Notes: generated by a model from the sequence alone, not told the origin. Positions 18,906 to 28,557 are shown, counted from the stretch's first letter. The stretch is DNA of 64,000 nt from Colwellia psychrerythraea (GCF_000764225.1 NZ_JQED01000055.1:514130-578129), one strand, 5' to 3'. Program-made: numbers and translations.

Positions 18906-20093
18906 CTATAAGTTTGCTGCTTTACGTAAATCGTCTGCTTTATCCGTTTTTTCCCAGCTAAAAGCGGTGAAGGTATCATCGCCAACCGTCATTTCAAATG
19001 GCTCACGACCAAAGTGACCATAGGCCGCTGTTTGCTGATACATTGGATGTAAAAGATCTAACATTTTAGTTATGCCATAAGGGCGTAAGTCAAAATGTTC
19101 ACGTACAATTTCAACTAGTTTCTCTTCAGAAATTTTGCCAGTACCGAAGGTATCAATAGAAATTGATGTCGGCTCAGCAACGCCAATGGCATAAGACACT
19201 TGAATTTCACAACGATCTGCAAGACCTGCCGCAACAATGTTCTTAGCAACATAACGGCCAGCATACGCGGCGCTACGGTCAACTTTAGAAGGGTCTTTAC
19301 CAGAAAAAGCACCGCCGCCATGACGAGCCATGCCTCCGTATGTATCAACAATAATTTTACGGCCGGTTAATCCACAATCGCCTACTGGACCACCAATAAC
19401 AAAACGACCTGTTGGGTTGATATGATACTTGGTCTCTTTAGTTAATAATTCTGCTGGTAATACATGGTTAATAATGTTTTCCATGACAGCATTAACTAAG
19501 TCTTCTTGCTTAATATCAGGATTATGCTGAGTGGAAAGAACAACAGTATCAATAGCAACCGGTTTATCATCTTCATAGATAAAAGTTACTTGTGATTTTG
19601 CATCTGGACGTAACCAAGGTAACACACCCGATTTACGTGCTTCAGCTTGACGTTCAACTAAACGATGTGAGTAATATAATGGTGCAGGCATTAGTGTCGG
19701 AGTTTCGTTGGTTGCATAACCAAACATTAAACCTTGATCACCTGCACCTTGTTCTTCTGGTTTGCTGCGATCTACGCCTTGAGCGATTTCAGGCGATTGT
19801 TGACCAATTAAATTCATGATGCCACAAGTTTCGCCATCAAAACCAACGTCTGATGAGGTATAGCCTATTTCACTAATAACGTTACGGGTAAGTTTTTCTA
19901 AATCAACCCAAGCATTCGTTGATACTTCACCAGAAATAATAGCAACACCGGTTTTTACCATAGTTTCACAGGCCACACGGGCATATTTGTCTTTGGCAAT
20001 AATGGCATCTAATACCGCATCAGAAATTTGATCGGCTATTTTATCCGGATGGCCTTCAGAAACAGACTCGGAAGTAAAAAAATGTTTAGACAT
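18906..20093 (-). CDS. metK: S-adenosylmethionine synthetase
   Basis: A 395-residue enzyme that makes S-adenosylmethionine from methionine and ATP. Motifs include SEGHPDKIADQISDAVLDA with the catalytic histidine, GAGDQGLMFGYA (the hexapeptide signature) and GGGAFSGKDPSKVDRSAAYA. Length is standard. It is monocistronic. No SAM-responsive riboswitch was recognised in the 170 bp before the start. Confidence 0.97.
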   Translation of the reverse strand: MSKHFFTSESVSEGHPDKIADQISDAVLDAIIAKDKYARVACETMVKTGVAIISGEVSTNAWVDLEKLTRNVISEIGYTSSDVGFDGETCGIMNLIGQQSPEIAQGVDRSKPEEQGAGDQGLMFGYATNETPTLMPAPLYYSHRLVERQAEARKSGVLPWLRPDAKSQVTFIYEDDKPVAIDTVVLSTQHNPDIKQEDLVNAVMENIINHVLPAELLTKETKYHINPTGRFVIGGPVGDCGLTGRKIIVDTYGGMARHGGGAFSGKDPSKVDRSAAYAGRYVAKNIVAAGLADRCEIQVSYAIGVAEPTSISIDTFGTGKISEEKLVEIVREHFDLRPYGITKMLDLLHPMYQQTAAYGHFGREPFEMTVGDDTFTAFSWEKTDKADDLRKAANL

Positions 20094-20262
20094 AAATCCT
20101 CAGAAAAATTTGAGTTATACAAAATAATGGGGCGATTCTACACCTGTTGAAAACAACTTTCTAGCTTTTTTACGCCTAGACGGCTAAACGTCTCTAGATT
20201 TTTATGATTTTATTGAACTAGCGTAAGTTATTGCTAGATTTCATCGTAAGCAAATGACTTTG

Positions 20263-21087
20263 TTAGGGGCATAGTGCATATAAAGTAAGTGGCTCTTGCC
20301 ATAGTTTACTAAATATTTTTTCTTGCTCTTTTGTCTCAAGAGAACTGTAAAACTGACATTGTCCTCGTTGGGTTTTGCATGCTTCGATTTCGTTTTCAGC
20401 TAATTTCTTCGATAATTGCACTGTCACTGGTGCGGCTGTTTCTATAATGTTGACTTGCTGACCTGCAATAAGGCTAATTTGTTTTTGAACAAAGGGATAA
20501 TGAGTACAGCCAAGTACTAAGGTATCTATACCTTGCATAATTAATGGCTCAATATATTGTTTCAATAAGCCATTACATTCCTGGCTATTTTGTTTGTCTT
20601 GCTCAATAAATTCAACTAAACCAGGGCACGGCTGAATGATCACATTGGCGCCATTGTGGTGTAAGTCAATTAAAGTTTTAAAACGTTTATTCTCGCTTGT
20701 TGCTTGTGTCGCTAGAATGGCCACTTTTTTACTGATACTTTGTTTTGCCGCGGGTTTAATTGCTGGCTCAACACCAATGATTGGAATCTTAACTTGTGCT
20801 CTTAGTTGCTCAATGGCGTTCACGGTTGCAGTATTACAGGCAATAACTATCGCTTTCACGCCTTTAGCAATAAGTTGCTTTGCAATGAGATTAACCCGCT
20901 TAATAATGAAATCAACAGACTTTTCACCGTAAGGAGCGTGAAGACTATCAGCAAAGTAGATGATATTTTCATGGGGGAGTTGCTGGGCAATGCATTTAGC
21001 AATTGACAATCCGCCAACGCCAGAATCGAAAACGCCAATAGGAGCTGAGTCGCTGGATATATTTCGGTTGGTTTTATGAGTGATAAT
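20263..21087 (-). CDS. murI: Glutamate racemase, non-canonical start codon
   Basis: Racemises L- to D-glutamate for peptidoglycan. Both catalytic cysteines are present (IACNTATVNAI and VLGCTHYPFV). The first in-frame ATG/GTG/TTG is the TTG at 21009, but it would delete the essential VFDSGVGG loop, which is encoded just upstream and in frame (ISSDSAPIGVFDSGVGGLSIAK). The frame stays open to 21096, where a TGA precedes it, and contains no ATG, GTG, TTG or CTG before that loop. I give the ATT at 21087 as the most upstream plausible start (about 274 residues); ATC at 21084 or ATA at 21060 are alternatives. Either an ATT/ATA start is used, as in infC, or the start codon was lost. Confidence 0.85.
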   Translation of the reverse strand: MITHKTNRNISSDSAPIGVFDSGVGGLSIAKCIAQQLPHENIIYFADSLHAPYGEKSVDFIIKRVNLIAKQLIAKGVKAIVIACNTATVNAIEQLRAQVKIPIIGVEPAIKPAAKQSISKKVAILATQATSENKRFKTLIDLHHNGANVIIQPCPGLVEFIEQDKQNSQECNGLLKQYIEPLIMQGIDTLVLGCTHYPFVQKQISLIAGQQVNIIETAAPVTVQLSKKLAENEIEACKTQRGQCQFYSSLETKEQEKIFSKLWQEPLTLYALCP

Positions 21088-21375
21088 AGTTTTTGCTCAG
21101 CCAAAGTAAATAGGTTGTTCGAGTAAATTGTATTGCTTTTATCAGCCAAAAAGCAATACAATTAATTAAGTAAGGTTTTTTGTTTATATAATTGCGGCTT
21201 GAAGTAAGATATAGTTTTAATTAACTGGTTTCAACTTGAGGAAGCAAGTATATGCCTGTTGCTTCCTCAAGGGTTTCTTCAATGAGGAGGATAAACGTTT
21301 GAATTGCCGTTATTTGTTTGAACGTGGGCATAACTATTGCTCAAGCAAAAGGCATTATCTATCTCATTTTTAACA

Positions 21376-21412
21376 CCCACTTAAATCATGCACTCCAAAA
21401 GGTAGCGAGTAA
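21376..21412. repeat. Second copy of the dispersed repeat tail, abutting a start codon
   Basis: This stretch matches the tail of the intergenic repeat at 8379-8416 with several mismatches (shared CCCACT, AAATC, TGCACT, AGGTAG, GA). It ends directly at the MFS start codon, so its AAAGGTAG may act as the ribosome site. The rest of the 325-bp gap 21088-21375 holds no gene I can support. Confidence 0.5.
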
Positions 21413-22705
21413 ATGTCTAATGTTGTTTCAATAGCGCGCTTTAAAGCATTTCCACCACTAATGTGGATTTTATTATTTGGTTCATTTATTACCCGTGGTA
21501 GTTACTACATGGTATGGCCATTTTTAGCGGTAATTCTATATGAAAAATTTGCTTTATCAGCCACACATGTTGGACTTATTCTTTCAAGCGCTGCGGTAAT
21601 TTCGGTGTTAGTGAGTTTTGTTGGTAGTGCATTATCTGATCGAATTGGTCGGCATCAATTAATGTATGCCAGCGGCATTTTATATATCATATCTTTCTCA
21701 TTATTAGCTGAAGTTAATTCTATTGTCGGTTATGCCTTAGTGATTACTTTATGTTCTATTGCTACTGCATTATGGCGTCCACTCACATCTGCGTTAATTG
21801 GCGATATCATCAATGATAAAGGTACTCGTGAACTTGCTATGCAGTCGTTATATTTTATCGTGAATGTTGGCTGTGCTGTCGGCCCGATGTTAGGGCTATG
21901 GTTAGGTTTAACGGGCGAGCAATCGAGTTTTTACATTACTGCGGCAGCCTTTGCCTTTTTATTAGTGCTTTTATGGTGGGGATTTCATCAACACAGCCAG
22001 TTTGACGCAGAATCATTGCAAGCTAATCAAAAAGCATCTAGTGCAGTACAGTCTCAGCCAGCAGGTAAAGACCACGCAACAAGTGCTGGCAGTGAGAAAA
22101 TAATGAAGGTATTAGCCGCCGATAAATTATTACAGTGTCTTATTCTGGCTAATATTTTATGTATGTTTATATACGCACAAATGGATAGTTCACTAATACA
22201 ATATTTAACGCGCGCTGAAGTTCCCGATTTACTTGAGCTGATTTCAGCCATGATTTTTACCAATGCGTTAGTTATCATCTCGACTCAGTTTTTGTTGTTG
22301 AAATTAATGGCACATTTAGCGTTAATTAGTCGAATACAAATTGGCTTGGTTTTGCTGATGTGTTCGCAAATTTGGCTAGCGGTTAATCCATTAACACTCT
22401 TTTGGGGATGGATAGGCGCCATTGTCGTGATGAGCTTAGCGGAAACGATTCTTTTCCCAACCATGAATGTTCACATTGATCGCTTGGCTCCCGATCATTT
22501 ACGTGGTGCCTATTTTGGTGCTGCCTCGTTTTATGAATTTGGCTATGCAATAGCACCGCTAGGCGGGGGAATTATTCTCGACCAATTAGGTGGCTCTTGG
22601 CTATTCTTTATCGCGGCTGCGTTAACACTACTCGTTATTTATTTTTATAGTATATTGGATAAATTACCAAGGCCTGATTTTGTTAGCATTAAAACGAACA
22701 ATTAA
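21413..22705 (+). CDS. Major facilitator superfamily transporter
   Basis: A 430-residue membrane protein with about twelve helices. The MFS loop 2-3 motif appears as GSALSDRIGRHQLM (about residues 63-76), and a long cytosolic loop (about 197-230) separates the two six-helix halves. It looks like a drug:proton antiporter of the MdtH/YceL kind, which is inference. It is monocistronic and faces the two-component genes tail to tail. Confidence 0.88.
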   Translation: MSNVVSIARFKAFPPLMWILLFGSFITRGSYYMVWPFLAVILYEKFALSATHVGLILSSAAVISVLVSFVGSALSDRIGRHQLMYASGILYIISFSLLAEVNSIVGYALVITLCSIATALWRPLTSALIGDIINDKGTRELAMQSLYFIVNVGCAVGPMLGLWLGLTGEQSSFYITAAAFAFLLVLLWWGFHQHSQFDAESLQANQKASSAVQSQPAGKDHATSAGSEKIMKVLAADKLLQCLILANILCMFIYAQMDSSLIQYLTRAEVPDLLELISAMIFTNALVIISTQFLLLKLMAHLALISRIQIGLVLLMCSQIWLAVNPLTLFWGWIGAIVVMSLAETILFPTMNVHIDRLAPDHLRGAYFGAASFYEFGYAIAPLGGGIILDQLGGSWLFFIAAALTLLVIYFYSILDKLPRPDFVSIKTNN

Positions 22706-22747
22706 AAGCAAAACTTATTAAAAAAGCTAAGAAATATAATATAAGTT

Positions 22748-23368
22748 CTAACGATCTAGGCCATAATCAATGGCGTAACGCATAAGACCAACCGTTGAGT
22801 CAATACCTAGCTTTTGCTTAATATTTCGCTTGTGTGTTTCCACGGTACGAACACTAACGTTTAGCTCTTGCGCTATACGTTTATTATTAAGGCCTTGTGA
22901 AATAAGTCTTAGCACCAATTGCTCCCTTCTAGTGACAATGCCTCGTTGTTCACTAGCAAGCTCTTTCGACAAAATCTCGGTAACTTCTGAGCTGAAATAA
23001 TGCTTACCTGAGATGACTTTTTTAATGGCGTCTATTAATTCAGTTCCAGGAACATCTTTTAAAATATAACCATCGGCGCCATGGCGCATAGCTCCTAAAA
23101 TGTATTCTTTATTGTCATGCATACTGAGCATGAGTACTTTGCAATCAATATCTTGCTCTTTAATTAATTCAAGCACATACATACCATCCATTTCAGGCAT
23201 GTTGATATCCATGAGTACAATATCGAAATCGAGACTTTTAATCAGTTCTAAGGCTTGCTTGCCATTTTCAGCTTCACCAACAACATCTAGGCTGCCATCA
23301 AGACTCAAACGATGTTTAAGTCCTTCTCTAAAAAGTGGATGATCGTCAACTAATAGCACTTTAATCAT
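22748..23368 (-). CDS. NarL/FixJ-family response regulator
   Basis: A 206-residue regulator starting MIKVLLVDD at 23368; this ATG is preferred because AAGAG lies 6-7 bases upstream and the receiver domain begins there. Receiver domain: acidic pair in LLVDDHPL, phospho-acceptor in FDIVLMDINMPEMDG, conserved lysine in YILKDVPG. The C-terminal LuxR-type helix-turn-helix is LVLRLISQGLNNKRIAQEL then SVRTVETHKRNI. The gene begins 16 bp after the kinase stop, so the pair forms one operon. Likely targets are the porin/TRAP genes transcribed away from it. Confidence 0.93.
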   Translation of the reverse strand: MIKVLLVDDHPLFREGLKHRLSLDGSLDVVGEAENGKQALELIKSLDFDIVLMDINMPEMDGMYVLELIKEQDIDCKVLMLSMHDNKEYILGAMRHGADGYILKDVPGTELIDAIKKVISGKHYFSSEVTEILSKELASEQRGIVTRREQLVLRLISQGLNNKRIAQELNVSVRTVETHKRNIKQKLGIDSTVGLMRYAIDYGLDR

Positions 23369-23384
23369 AATATTCTCTTTCATG

Positions 23385-24794
23385 TTAGTTCTCGCTGGCA
23401 TTACTAGCATTAAAACGCAGTTGTGATTGCGGTATGCGGGCTAAAACTCTGGTACCTTTGTGCTCTGATTTGACCGTCAAATCTCCTTGATAAAAGTTTA
23501 ACCTCTCCTTCATATTACGTAGGCCAATTCCCTGATGAACTTTAGTCTTCTTATCTTTATCTTCATTCTTATCGTAGCGTTGATAATCAAAACCTTGGCC
23601 ATCATCAATAATTTCTAATGCTAACCAATTGGGGATTAACTTTAATGTGATAGTTACTGTTGTGGCATTGGCATGACGCTCAATATTCGTTAACGACTCC
23701 TGAGCAATTCGATATAAAGCGGTCTTAACTTCAGTTGATAAAATATTTCGAAGCGATAACCGTTCTACATTAACATGAATACCAGTACGTTGAGAAAAGT
23801 CTCTGCCCAGTTCTTCTAGTGCAGCACCTAAACCATAATCTTCAAGCAAACCTGGATGCAATTGATGCGAAATAGCGCGGATATCACCCATTATCTTGCA
23901 AATAAGTTCCATGGAACGATCCATTTCATTACTGGCATCATCATTGTTTTGATGTTTCAATTGGGCTGTTTCTAAGGAGAATCTCGCTGCAGCAATTGTT
24001 TGACTAATACCGTCATGAAGCTCTCGTGAAACTCGCTTACACTCCTCTTCTTGGGTCTGAAATATTCGCTCATTAAGCTCACGTAATTTTCGGTTTGCCA
24101 ATTTTCTTTCACTAAAACGTATAAATTGCCCAGAAAAAAATATGGCAATAATGGCGACTAAACCAATGATTAGCGTCATGATAGAAGTATTACGAATATG
24201 TTTACTAATCGAATCATTTAACACGGCAATTTCTTGATCAATGTCGTCAATATAAACACCAGTGCCTATCATCCATTGCCAATCTTCTAGCTCCCTCGAG
24301 TAACCTATTTTCTTACCAACTTCACCACCTTTTGATGGTTGATTAAAAACATAATTTAGGTAACCACCACCATCTTTTGCATTCTCTATAAGACCTCGAA
24401 TCAGCTTTACGCCATTTCTATCTTCAAGATCGAGCCAGTTTTTCCCGATGCGCCACTCTTGCCCAGGTATCAGTAATGCAGTGCCATCAAAGTTATAAGC
24501 AAAGAAGTAACCGTCTTTACCAAAGCGCATATTAGACAATACTTGTTTAACTAACGATTGGGCTTGTTCATTACTTAGGTTTTTATTTCGATAAATATGC
24601 TCTGTGGCGCCCTCAGCAAGCGCGACATAATTACGTAACTCGTCTTTTCGGTGCTTCATTATGCCATGACGATACTCATAAACGGTTTGTTCAGATAAGG
24701 ACTGATATTGCACTTGTGTTACGATGAGCACAGCAACCAGCGCTAATACCAAAGGCACGATAGTAACCAGTTGTAATTTTAAATTAATATTCAC
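23385..24794 (-). CDS. Sensor histidine kinase with periplasmic sCache_2 domain
   Basis: A 469-residue kinase. A membrane helix (about residues 6-27), a periplasmic sCache_2 ligand domain (about 40-195, with GYFFAYNFDG and WQWMIGTGVYIDDID), a second helix (about 205-225), a HisKA_3 dimerisation domain (RVSRELHDGISQTI, phospho-histidine in ELHDG) and a HATPase domain (QESLTNIERHA, DDGQGF, GIGLRNMKERL). This is the NarX/DegS-like class that pairs with LuxR-type regulators. Its sensor domain closely resembles that of the chemoreceptor at 30125, and the TRAP genes lie between, so it likely senses the transported organic acid. Confidence 0.93.
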   Translation of the reverse strand: MNINLKLQLVTIVPLVLALVAVLIVTQVQYQSLSEQTVYEYRHGIMKHRKDELRNYVALAEGATEHIYRNKNLSNEQAQSLVKQVLSNMRFGKDGYFFAYNFDGTALLIPGQEWRIGKNWLDLEDRNGVKLIRGLIENAKDGGGYLNYVFNQPSKGGEVGKKIGYSRELEDWQWMIGTGVYIDDIDQEIAVLNDSISKHIRNTSIMTLIIGLVAIIAIFFSGQFIRFSERKLANRKLRELNERIFQTQEEECKRVSRELHDGISQTIAAARFSLETAQLKHQNNDDASNEMDRSMELICKIMGDIRAISHQLHPGLLEDYGLGAALEELGRDFSQRTGIHVNVERLSLRNILSTEVKTALYRIAQESLTNIERHANATTVTITLKLIPNWLALEIIDDGQGFDYQRYDKNEDKDKKTKVHQGIGLRNMKERLNFYQGDLTVKSEHKGTRVLARIPQSQLRFNASNASEN

Positions 24795-25774
24795 TTAATA
24801 ACCCTTATTCTCAAGTCATGTTGTCTAAACATAACTTTGACTATACCCAATCACTTTAAAGAGTGACTTTCATTAATAGCTTCTAATAGTGTTACTTTAT
24901 CCATGTAATCAACTAACGGTTGTTAATCGATATTGGCATAATGTGAAAAGCCAATTTAACTGCTCCTGCTATTACTATAGCTAGCTCTGTCATTTTTCGT
25001 ACTTGTTCTATTATTGATGAGATGTGCTTTATATGTATTGATACAGTGTTTTTACAAACTGATTTAATAAACATAATCTTGGTGAATTAATTAAGCTGTT
25101 CAGTATTGTGAGTAGTCACAAGTTTACAATCAAAGACAGCTACCCTTAACTTAAGTATTGGTCGTGATTATTGATTTATACAAGTCAATTTTTCATCAGA
25201 ATATTGAGTCTATACTTTATGTTACATTTTAATAATGGTGTATTAATTAATTTTTTATTTCCAAAATGCATGTAATGGCTGGCTATTGTCAATAAACCCG
25301 TATCGCTTTCGTTAATACTTAGGGCTCTTCTGCTTTTTAAGTTAAATGTCAGAAAATTACCCATACCTATTCCTATGACTATACCTCTTCCTCTACAGAT
25401 ACTGCATATTAATGTTGATAATTACAGACTCATTGTCGCGATTAACCTTCAGAGCCATCAACAGAGTACTCCCTCAGAATAACGCTAAGCACAACGTCAT
25501 ACTATTAATAGCCACATTACTTTATCTAGCCGAACTAGTGATGCATAAATTAGCTAAGTCATATGTAAATAGTTAGCTAAATAATTTCAATATTTGCCTT
25601 TTTGGTTGCTTTTTTAAACGGTATTTGCCCGATTTTTAATAAAACTAAGTGTAAACACGTAGAAAAAATACGTACATTCGCCGATTACGCGTAGTGGGTA
25701 ATTTCAATATTGTATATCTAGCACTAAGCGAGATGATTCAAATCATCCAAGTCTCAATAAAAAGGGTAACAATA
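24795..25774. other. Long intergenic control region between the two-component genes and the porin
   Basis: About 980 bp without a supported gene. Structures seen: TTGTGA-gtag-TCACAA at 25106-25121, a CRP-like palindrome whose spacer is 4 rather than 6; and two exact copies of the self-complementary TTAGCTAA at 25550-25557 and 25573-25580, 23 bp apart and about 200 bp before the porin start. These could bind the neighbouring response regulator. I see no sigma-54 promoter. Confidence 0.45.
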
Positions 25775-26815
25775 ATGAAAAATATAATAAAATCCGGTTT
25801 TATGTTGGCAGCAATAGTATCCGCACCTTCATATGCAGGTTATACGTTCGATTTAGGCGATAAAGATTCTATTACTTTTGGTGGTTTCATCAAAGCAGAC
25901 ATACGTACTGTTAATGGTGATGTAAGCGCTCCAGCAACAGGCAATGATTACTGGATAGGCGCTGCCTCAGTGACAGACGATATTTCAACAACCAAATTTA
26001 CAGCCAATGAAACACGTTTTAATGCTAAATATATTCATGGTGATGTTACAGGCTTTATTGAATTTGATTTTTACGGTGGCGGTGGCAATCAAATCATTTC
26101 AAACTCATCACATCCTAGATTACGTCACGCATTCATAAAATATAAAAACATCACTGTCGGTCAAACATGGACCACCTTTATGAATACCAGTGCAATACCA
26201 GAATCTGCAGATTTCGGTGGGCCTTTGGTTGCCGAATCATTCATCAGACAAGGTCAGATCCGTTATACAAATGGTGGTTTACAGTTGTCTTTAGAAAATC
26301 CACATTCAGACAAAGGTGATAACACCCAAGATTCAATTCCTGATGTTATTGCTAAATACACCTTCAAAGGTGACTGGGGTAATGTGTCAGTTTCAGGTGT
26401 AGCCCGTCAATTAAATACTGTTGGTGGCGATACCGTGTCTGCTGCTGGCTTTGGTGTTGCTGGTCGCATTAAAACGTTCGGCAAAGATGATTTTCGTTTC
26501 CAAGTGCATGGTGGCAAAACTGGCCGTTATGTTAGCGTAGTTACTGCAAGAGATTTAGTTGGTGAAGAAGCGGAACAATCAACATCAATCATGGCTGCAT
26601 ACCGTCACTATTGGACTGAAGATCTGCGTTCAACTGTTTATTACGGCACCACGGATACTGATCTAGGCAACGTTAAGAATAACCACGTGGCGGTGAACCT
26701 ATTCAAAAACTACACGAAGCAACTTTCTTTTGGCGTTGAAGTCGGTAATTTCGAAATGTCAAAAGTTAATAAAAACTCTAACTACTTACAATTCTCAGCA
26801 AAATACGTTCTTTAA
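25775..26815 (+). CDS. DcaP-like outer-membrane porin
   Basis: A 346-residue trimeric-porin-type barrel. I start at 25775, where MKNIIKSGFMLAAIVSAPSYA forms a signal peptide preceded by AAGGG; the frame is open further upstream. Family marks are FGGFIKADI near the start, FIEFDFYGGGGNQ, LRHAFIKYKNITVGQTWTTF, SADFGGP and a terminal barrel strand ending in a hydrophobic residue (LQFSAKYVL). DcaP channels pass dicarboxylates and other small acids, agreeing with the TRAP transporter immediately downstream. Confidence 0.88.
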   Translation: MKNIIKSGFMLAAIVSAPSYAGYTFDLGDKDSITFGGFIKADIRTVNGDVSAPATGNDYWIGAASVTDDISTTKFTANETRFNAKYIHGDVTGFIEFDFYGGGGNQIISNSSHPRLRHAFIKYKNITVGQTWTTFMNTSAIPESADFGGPLVAESFIRQGQIRYTNGGLQLSLENPHSDKGDNTQDSIPDVIAKYTFKGDWGNVSVSGVARQLNTVGGDTVSAAGFGVAGRIKTFGKDDFRFQVHGGKTGRYVSVVTARDLVGEEAEQSTSIMAAYRHYWTEDLRSTVYYGTTDTDLGNVKNNHVAVNLFKNYTKQLSFGVEVGNFEMSKVNKNSNYLQFSAKYVL

Positions 26816-26851
26816 TTTTTACTTTTCACTCAACGAGACAGGAGAAAGACA

Positions 26852-27916
26852 ATGAAAAAATTTCCTTTATTACTACTAAGTACTTTAATTGCAGGCAGTT
26901 TCTCAAGTGCTGTTATGGCTGAAAAGAAAATGCTGTTAAAGACGCCAATTTATTATAACTCAGTACTACCAAGCTTAGGTTCAACAGCTAAATATGTATC
27001 GGACAATATTCAAACATTAAGCGGTAACAGTTTGAAAATGAAAATTTATGAGCCAAATAAACTCGTGAATCCGAAAGAAATACTTGATGCCGTATCTACG
27101 GGTAAAGTGCAAGCCGGTTATGCAACCGCAGGTAACTGGGGCGGAAAAATCCCCGCGGCACGTTTATTTTCAGCGGTGCCTTTTGGCCCAGAAGCTCCTG
27201 AGTATTTAGCTTGGTTCTATCACGGTAACGGCAATAAATTGCATCAAGAATTGTATGATGACAACAACCTAAATGTAAAAGTGCAAGTATGTGGTGTTTT
27301 AGCGCCTGAAACCTCGGGTTGGTTTAAAAATGAAATCAACAAACCTGAAGACTTAGCTGGACTGAAAATGCGTTTCTTCGGCTTAGGTGCCTTAGTAATG
27401 GAAAAACTTGGCGTTAGTACTGTTGGTTTACCTGGTGGTGAAATATTCCCTGCAATTGAAAAAGGTGTCATTGATGCTACAGAATTTTCAATGCCAGTCG
27501 TTGATAAGCGCATCGGTTTGAAAAAATTGCTGAAATATAATTACTTCCCTGGTTGGCATCAACAAGCCACGATTATGGAATTAATTATCAATAAAGATAC
27601 ATGGAAGAAAATGAGTGACCGTCAACAGTCAGTTATTGAACATTTATGTAAATCAGCGACTTTAGAAGCTATTGCCCTTGGTGAAGCGATTCAAGCCCCT
27701 GTAATGAAAAATAATGTAGAAGATGGCGTAATAAATAAGTACTGGTCGCCTGAAATGTTAGCGACATTCAAAGATAAATGGGACGAAGTAGTTTCAGAGC
27801 AATCAGCGGCAGATCCTGCCTTTAAGAAAATCCATGACGACTTAGCTAAGTTCCGTGAAAACTACGATTTATGGGAATCAAACGCTTTCTTACCTCGTCC
27901 CAAACCTAGCCTTTAA
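26852..27916 (+). CDS. TRAP transporter substrate-binding protein (TakP-like)
   Basis: A 354-residue periplasmic binding protein with a signal peptide (residues 1-23, SSAVMA). The segments GNWGGKIPAARLFSAVPFG, LAGLKMRFFGLGALVMEKLG (with the conserved substrate-binding arginine) and LPGGEIFPAIEKGVIDATEF resemble TakP, which binds 2-oxoacids such as pyruvate with a cation. It delivers ligand to the Q/M permease encoded next. It lies 36 bp after the porin gene and has its own AGGAG site. Specificity for 2-oxoacids is inferred from similarity. Confidence 0.9.
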   Translation: MKKFPLLLLSTLIAGSFSSAVMAEKKMLLKTPIYYNSVLPSLGSTAKYVSDNIQTLSGNSLKMKIYEPNKLVNPKEILDAVSTGKVQAGYATAGNWGGKIPAARLFSAVPFGPEAPEYLAWFYHGNGNKLHQELYDDNNLNVKVQVCGVLAPETSGWFKNEINKPEDLAGLKMRFFGLGALVMEKLGVSTVGLPGGEIFPAIEKGVIDATEFSMPVVDKRIGLKKLLKYNYFPGWHQQATIMELIINKDTWKKMSDRQQSVIEHLCKSATLEAIALGEAIQAPVMKNNVEDGVINKYWSPEMLATFKDKWDEVVSEQSAADPAFKKIHDDLAKFRENYDLWESNAFLPRPKPSL

Positions 27917-27960
27917 ATTAAAAGCTTACTTATGTGCGGTAACTCCCATTATTAGCACAG

Positions 27961-27989
27961 CCTAGAACCTCAGGGTTCTAGGTTTTTTT
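27961..27989 (+). terminator. Intercistronic attenuator between the TRAP P and Q genes
   Basis: CCTAGAACC (27961-27969) pairs perfectly with GGTTCTAGG (27974-27982) around a 4-base loop, followed by seven T. A strong intrinsic terminator inside an operon implies partial readthrough, giving more binding protein than membrane subunits, as is usual in binding-protein transporters. Confidence 0.88.
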
Positions 27990-28008
27990 ATTGAATTAGG
28001 AGAATCTT

Positions 28009-28557
28009 ATGACTGATTCATTGTCCACACCTAATAACGCTTTAGCACGACTGATGCTAAAAATAGCCGATGTATTTGAGGCTATTATCCTTAAAGTCTC
28101 TGCTGTATGTTGTTGGTCTTCAGCATTACTCATTGTTGTCATTATTTGCAATGTGACCATGCGTTACGGCTTTCAAAATGGACTTATTTTATTTGAAGAA
28201 ATTCAATGGCATTTATATGCGATAGGTATCATGTTCGGTTTATCGTATGCAGAAATTACCAACTCACAAGTGAGAGTTGACGTTGTTGCCTCCATGTTAA
28301 AAACAAAAACAGTACTTAAATGGGAAATATTTGGCGCGATTGTTTTTGTCTTTCCAACCATTTTTGTCATCTTATTTAATAGTTTCGATTATGTCGCTAA
28401 CTCATATCTACTCGGTGAAAGTTCATCTTCACCATTAGGCATGCCATTTCGCTGGTTAATTAAATCCGCTATTCCTGCAAGTTTCATTCTGCTAGCTATG
28501 GCTGTATTGGCTCGACTGTTCCGAAATATCATTACCATCACTCAAAAGGAGGCATGA
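28009..28557 (+). CDS. TRAP transporter small permease (DctQ/TakQ-type)
   Basis: A 182-residue protein with four membrane helices. The segment FEEIQWHLYAIGIMFGLSYA followed by NSQVRVDV is the DctQ-family hallmark. It partners the M subunit and binds the substrate-loaded P protein. It overlaps the M gene by 4 bp (ATGA). An AGGAG site sits close to the start, downstream of the attenuator. Confidence 0.92.
   Translation: MTDSLSTPNNALARLMLKIADVFEAIILKVSAVCCWSSALLIVVIICNVTMRYGFQNGLILFEEIQWHLYAIGIMFGLSYAEITNSQVRVDVVASMLKTKTVLKWEIFGAIVFVFPTIFVILFNSFDYVANSYLLGESSSSPLGMPFRWLIKSAIPASFILLAMAVLARLFRNIITITQKEA

Noticed and set aside
20094..20262. SAM riboswitch upstream of metK
   Set aside because: Only a short hairpin-like segment (AGACG/CGTCT) is seen; no SAM aptamer features.
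20856..21161. Minus-strand 101-residue open frame starting at 21161 as the true amino end of murI via a frameshift
   Set aside because: The murI motif VFDSGVGG and a further 12 residues upstream of it are intact in the murI frame, so no frameshift is needed; the other frame has no family features.
25106..25121. CRP binding site
   Set aside because: TGTGA and TCACA are separated by 4 bp rather than the required 6.
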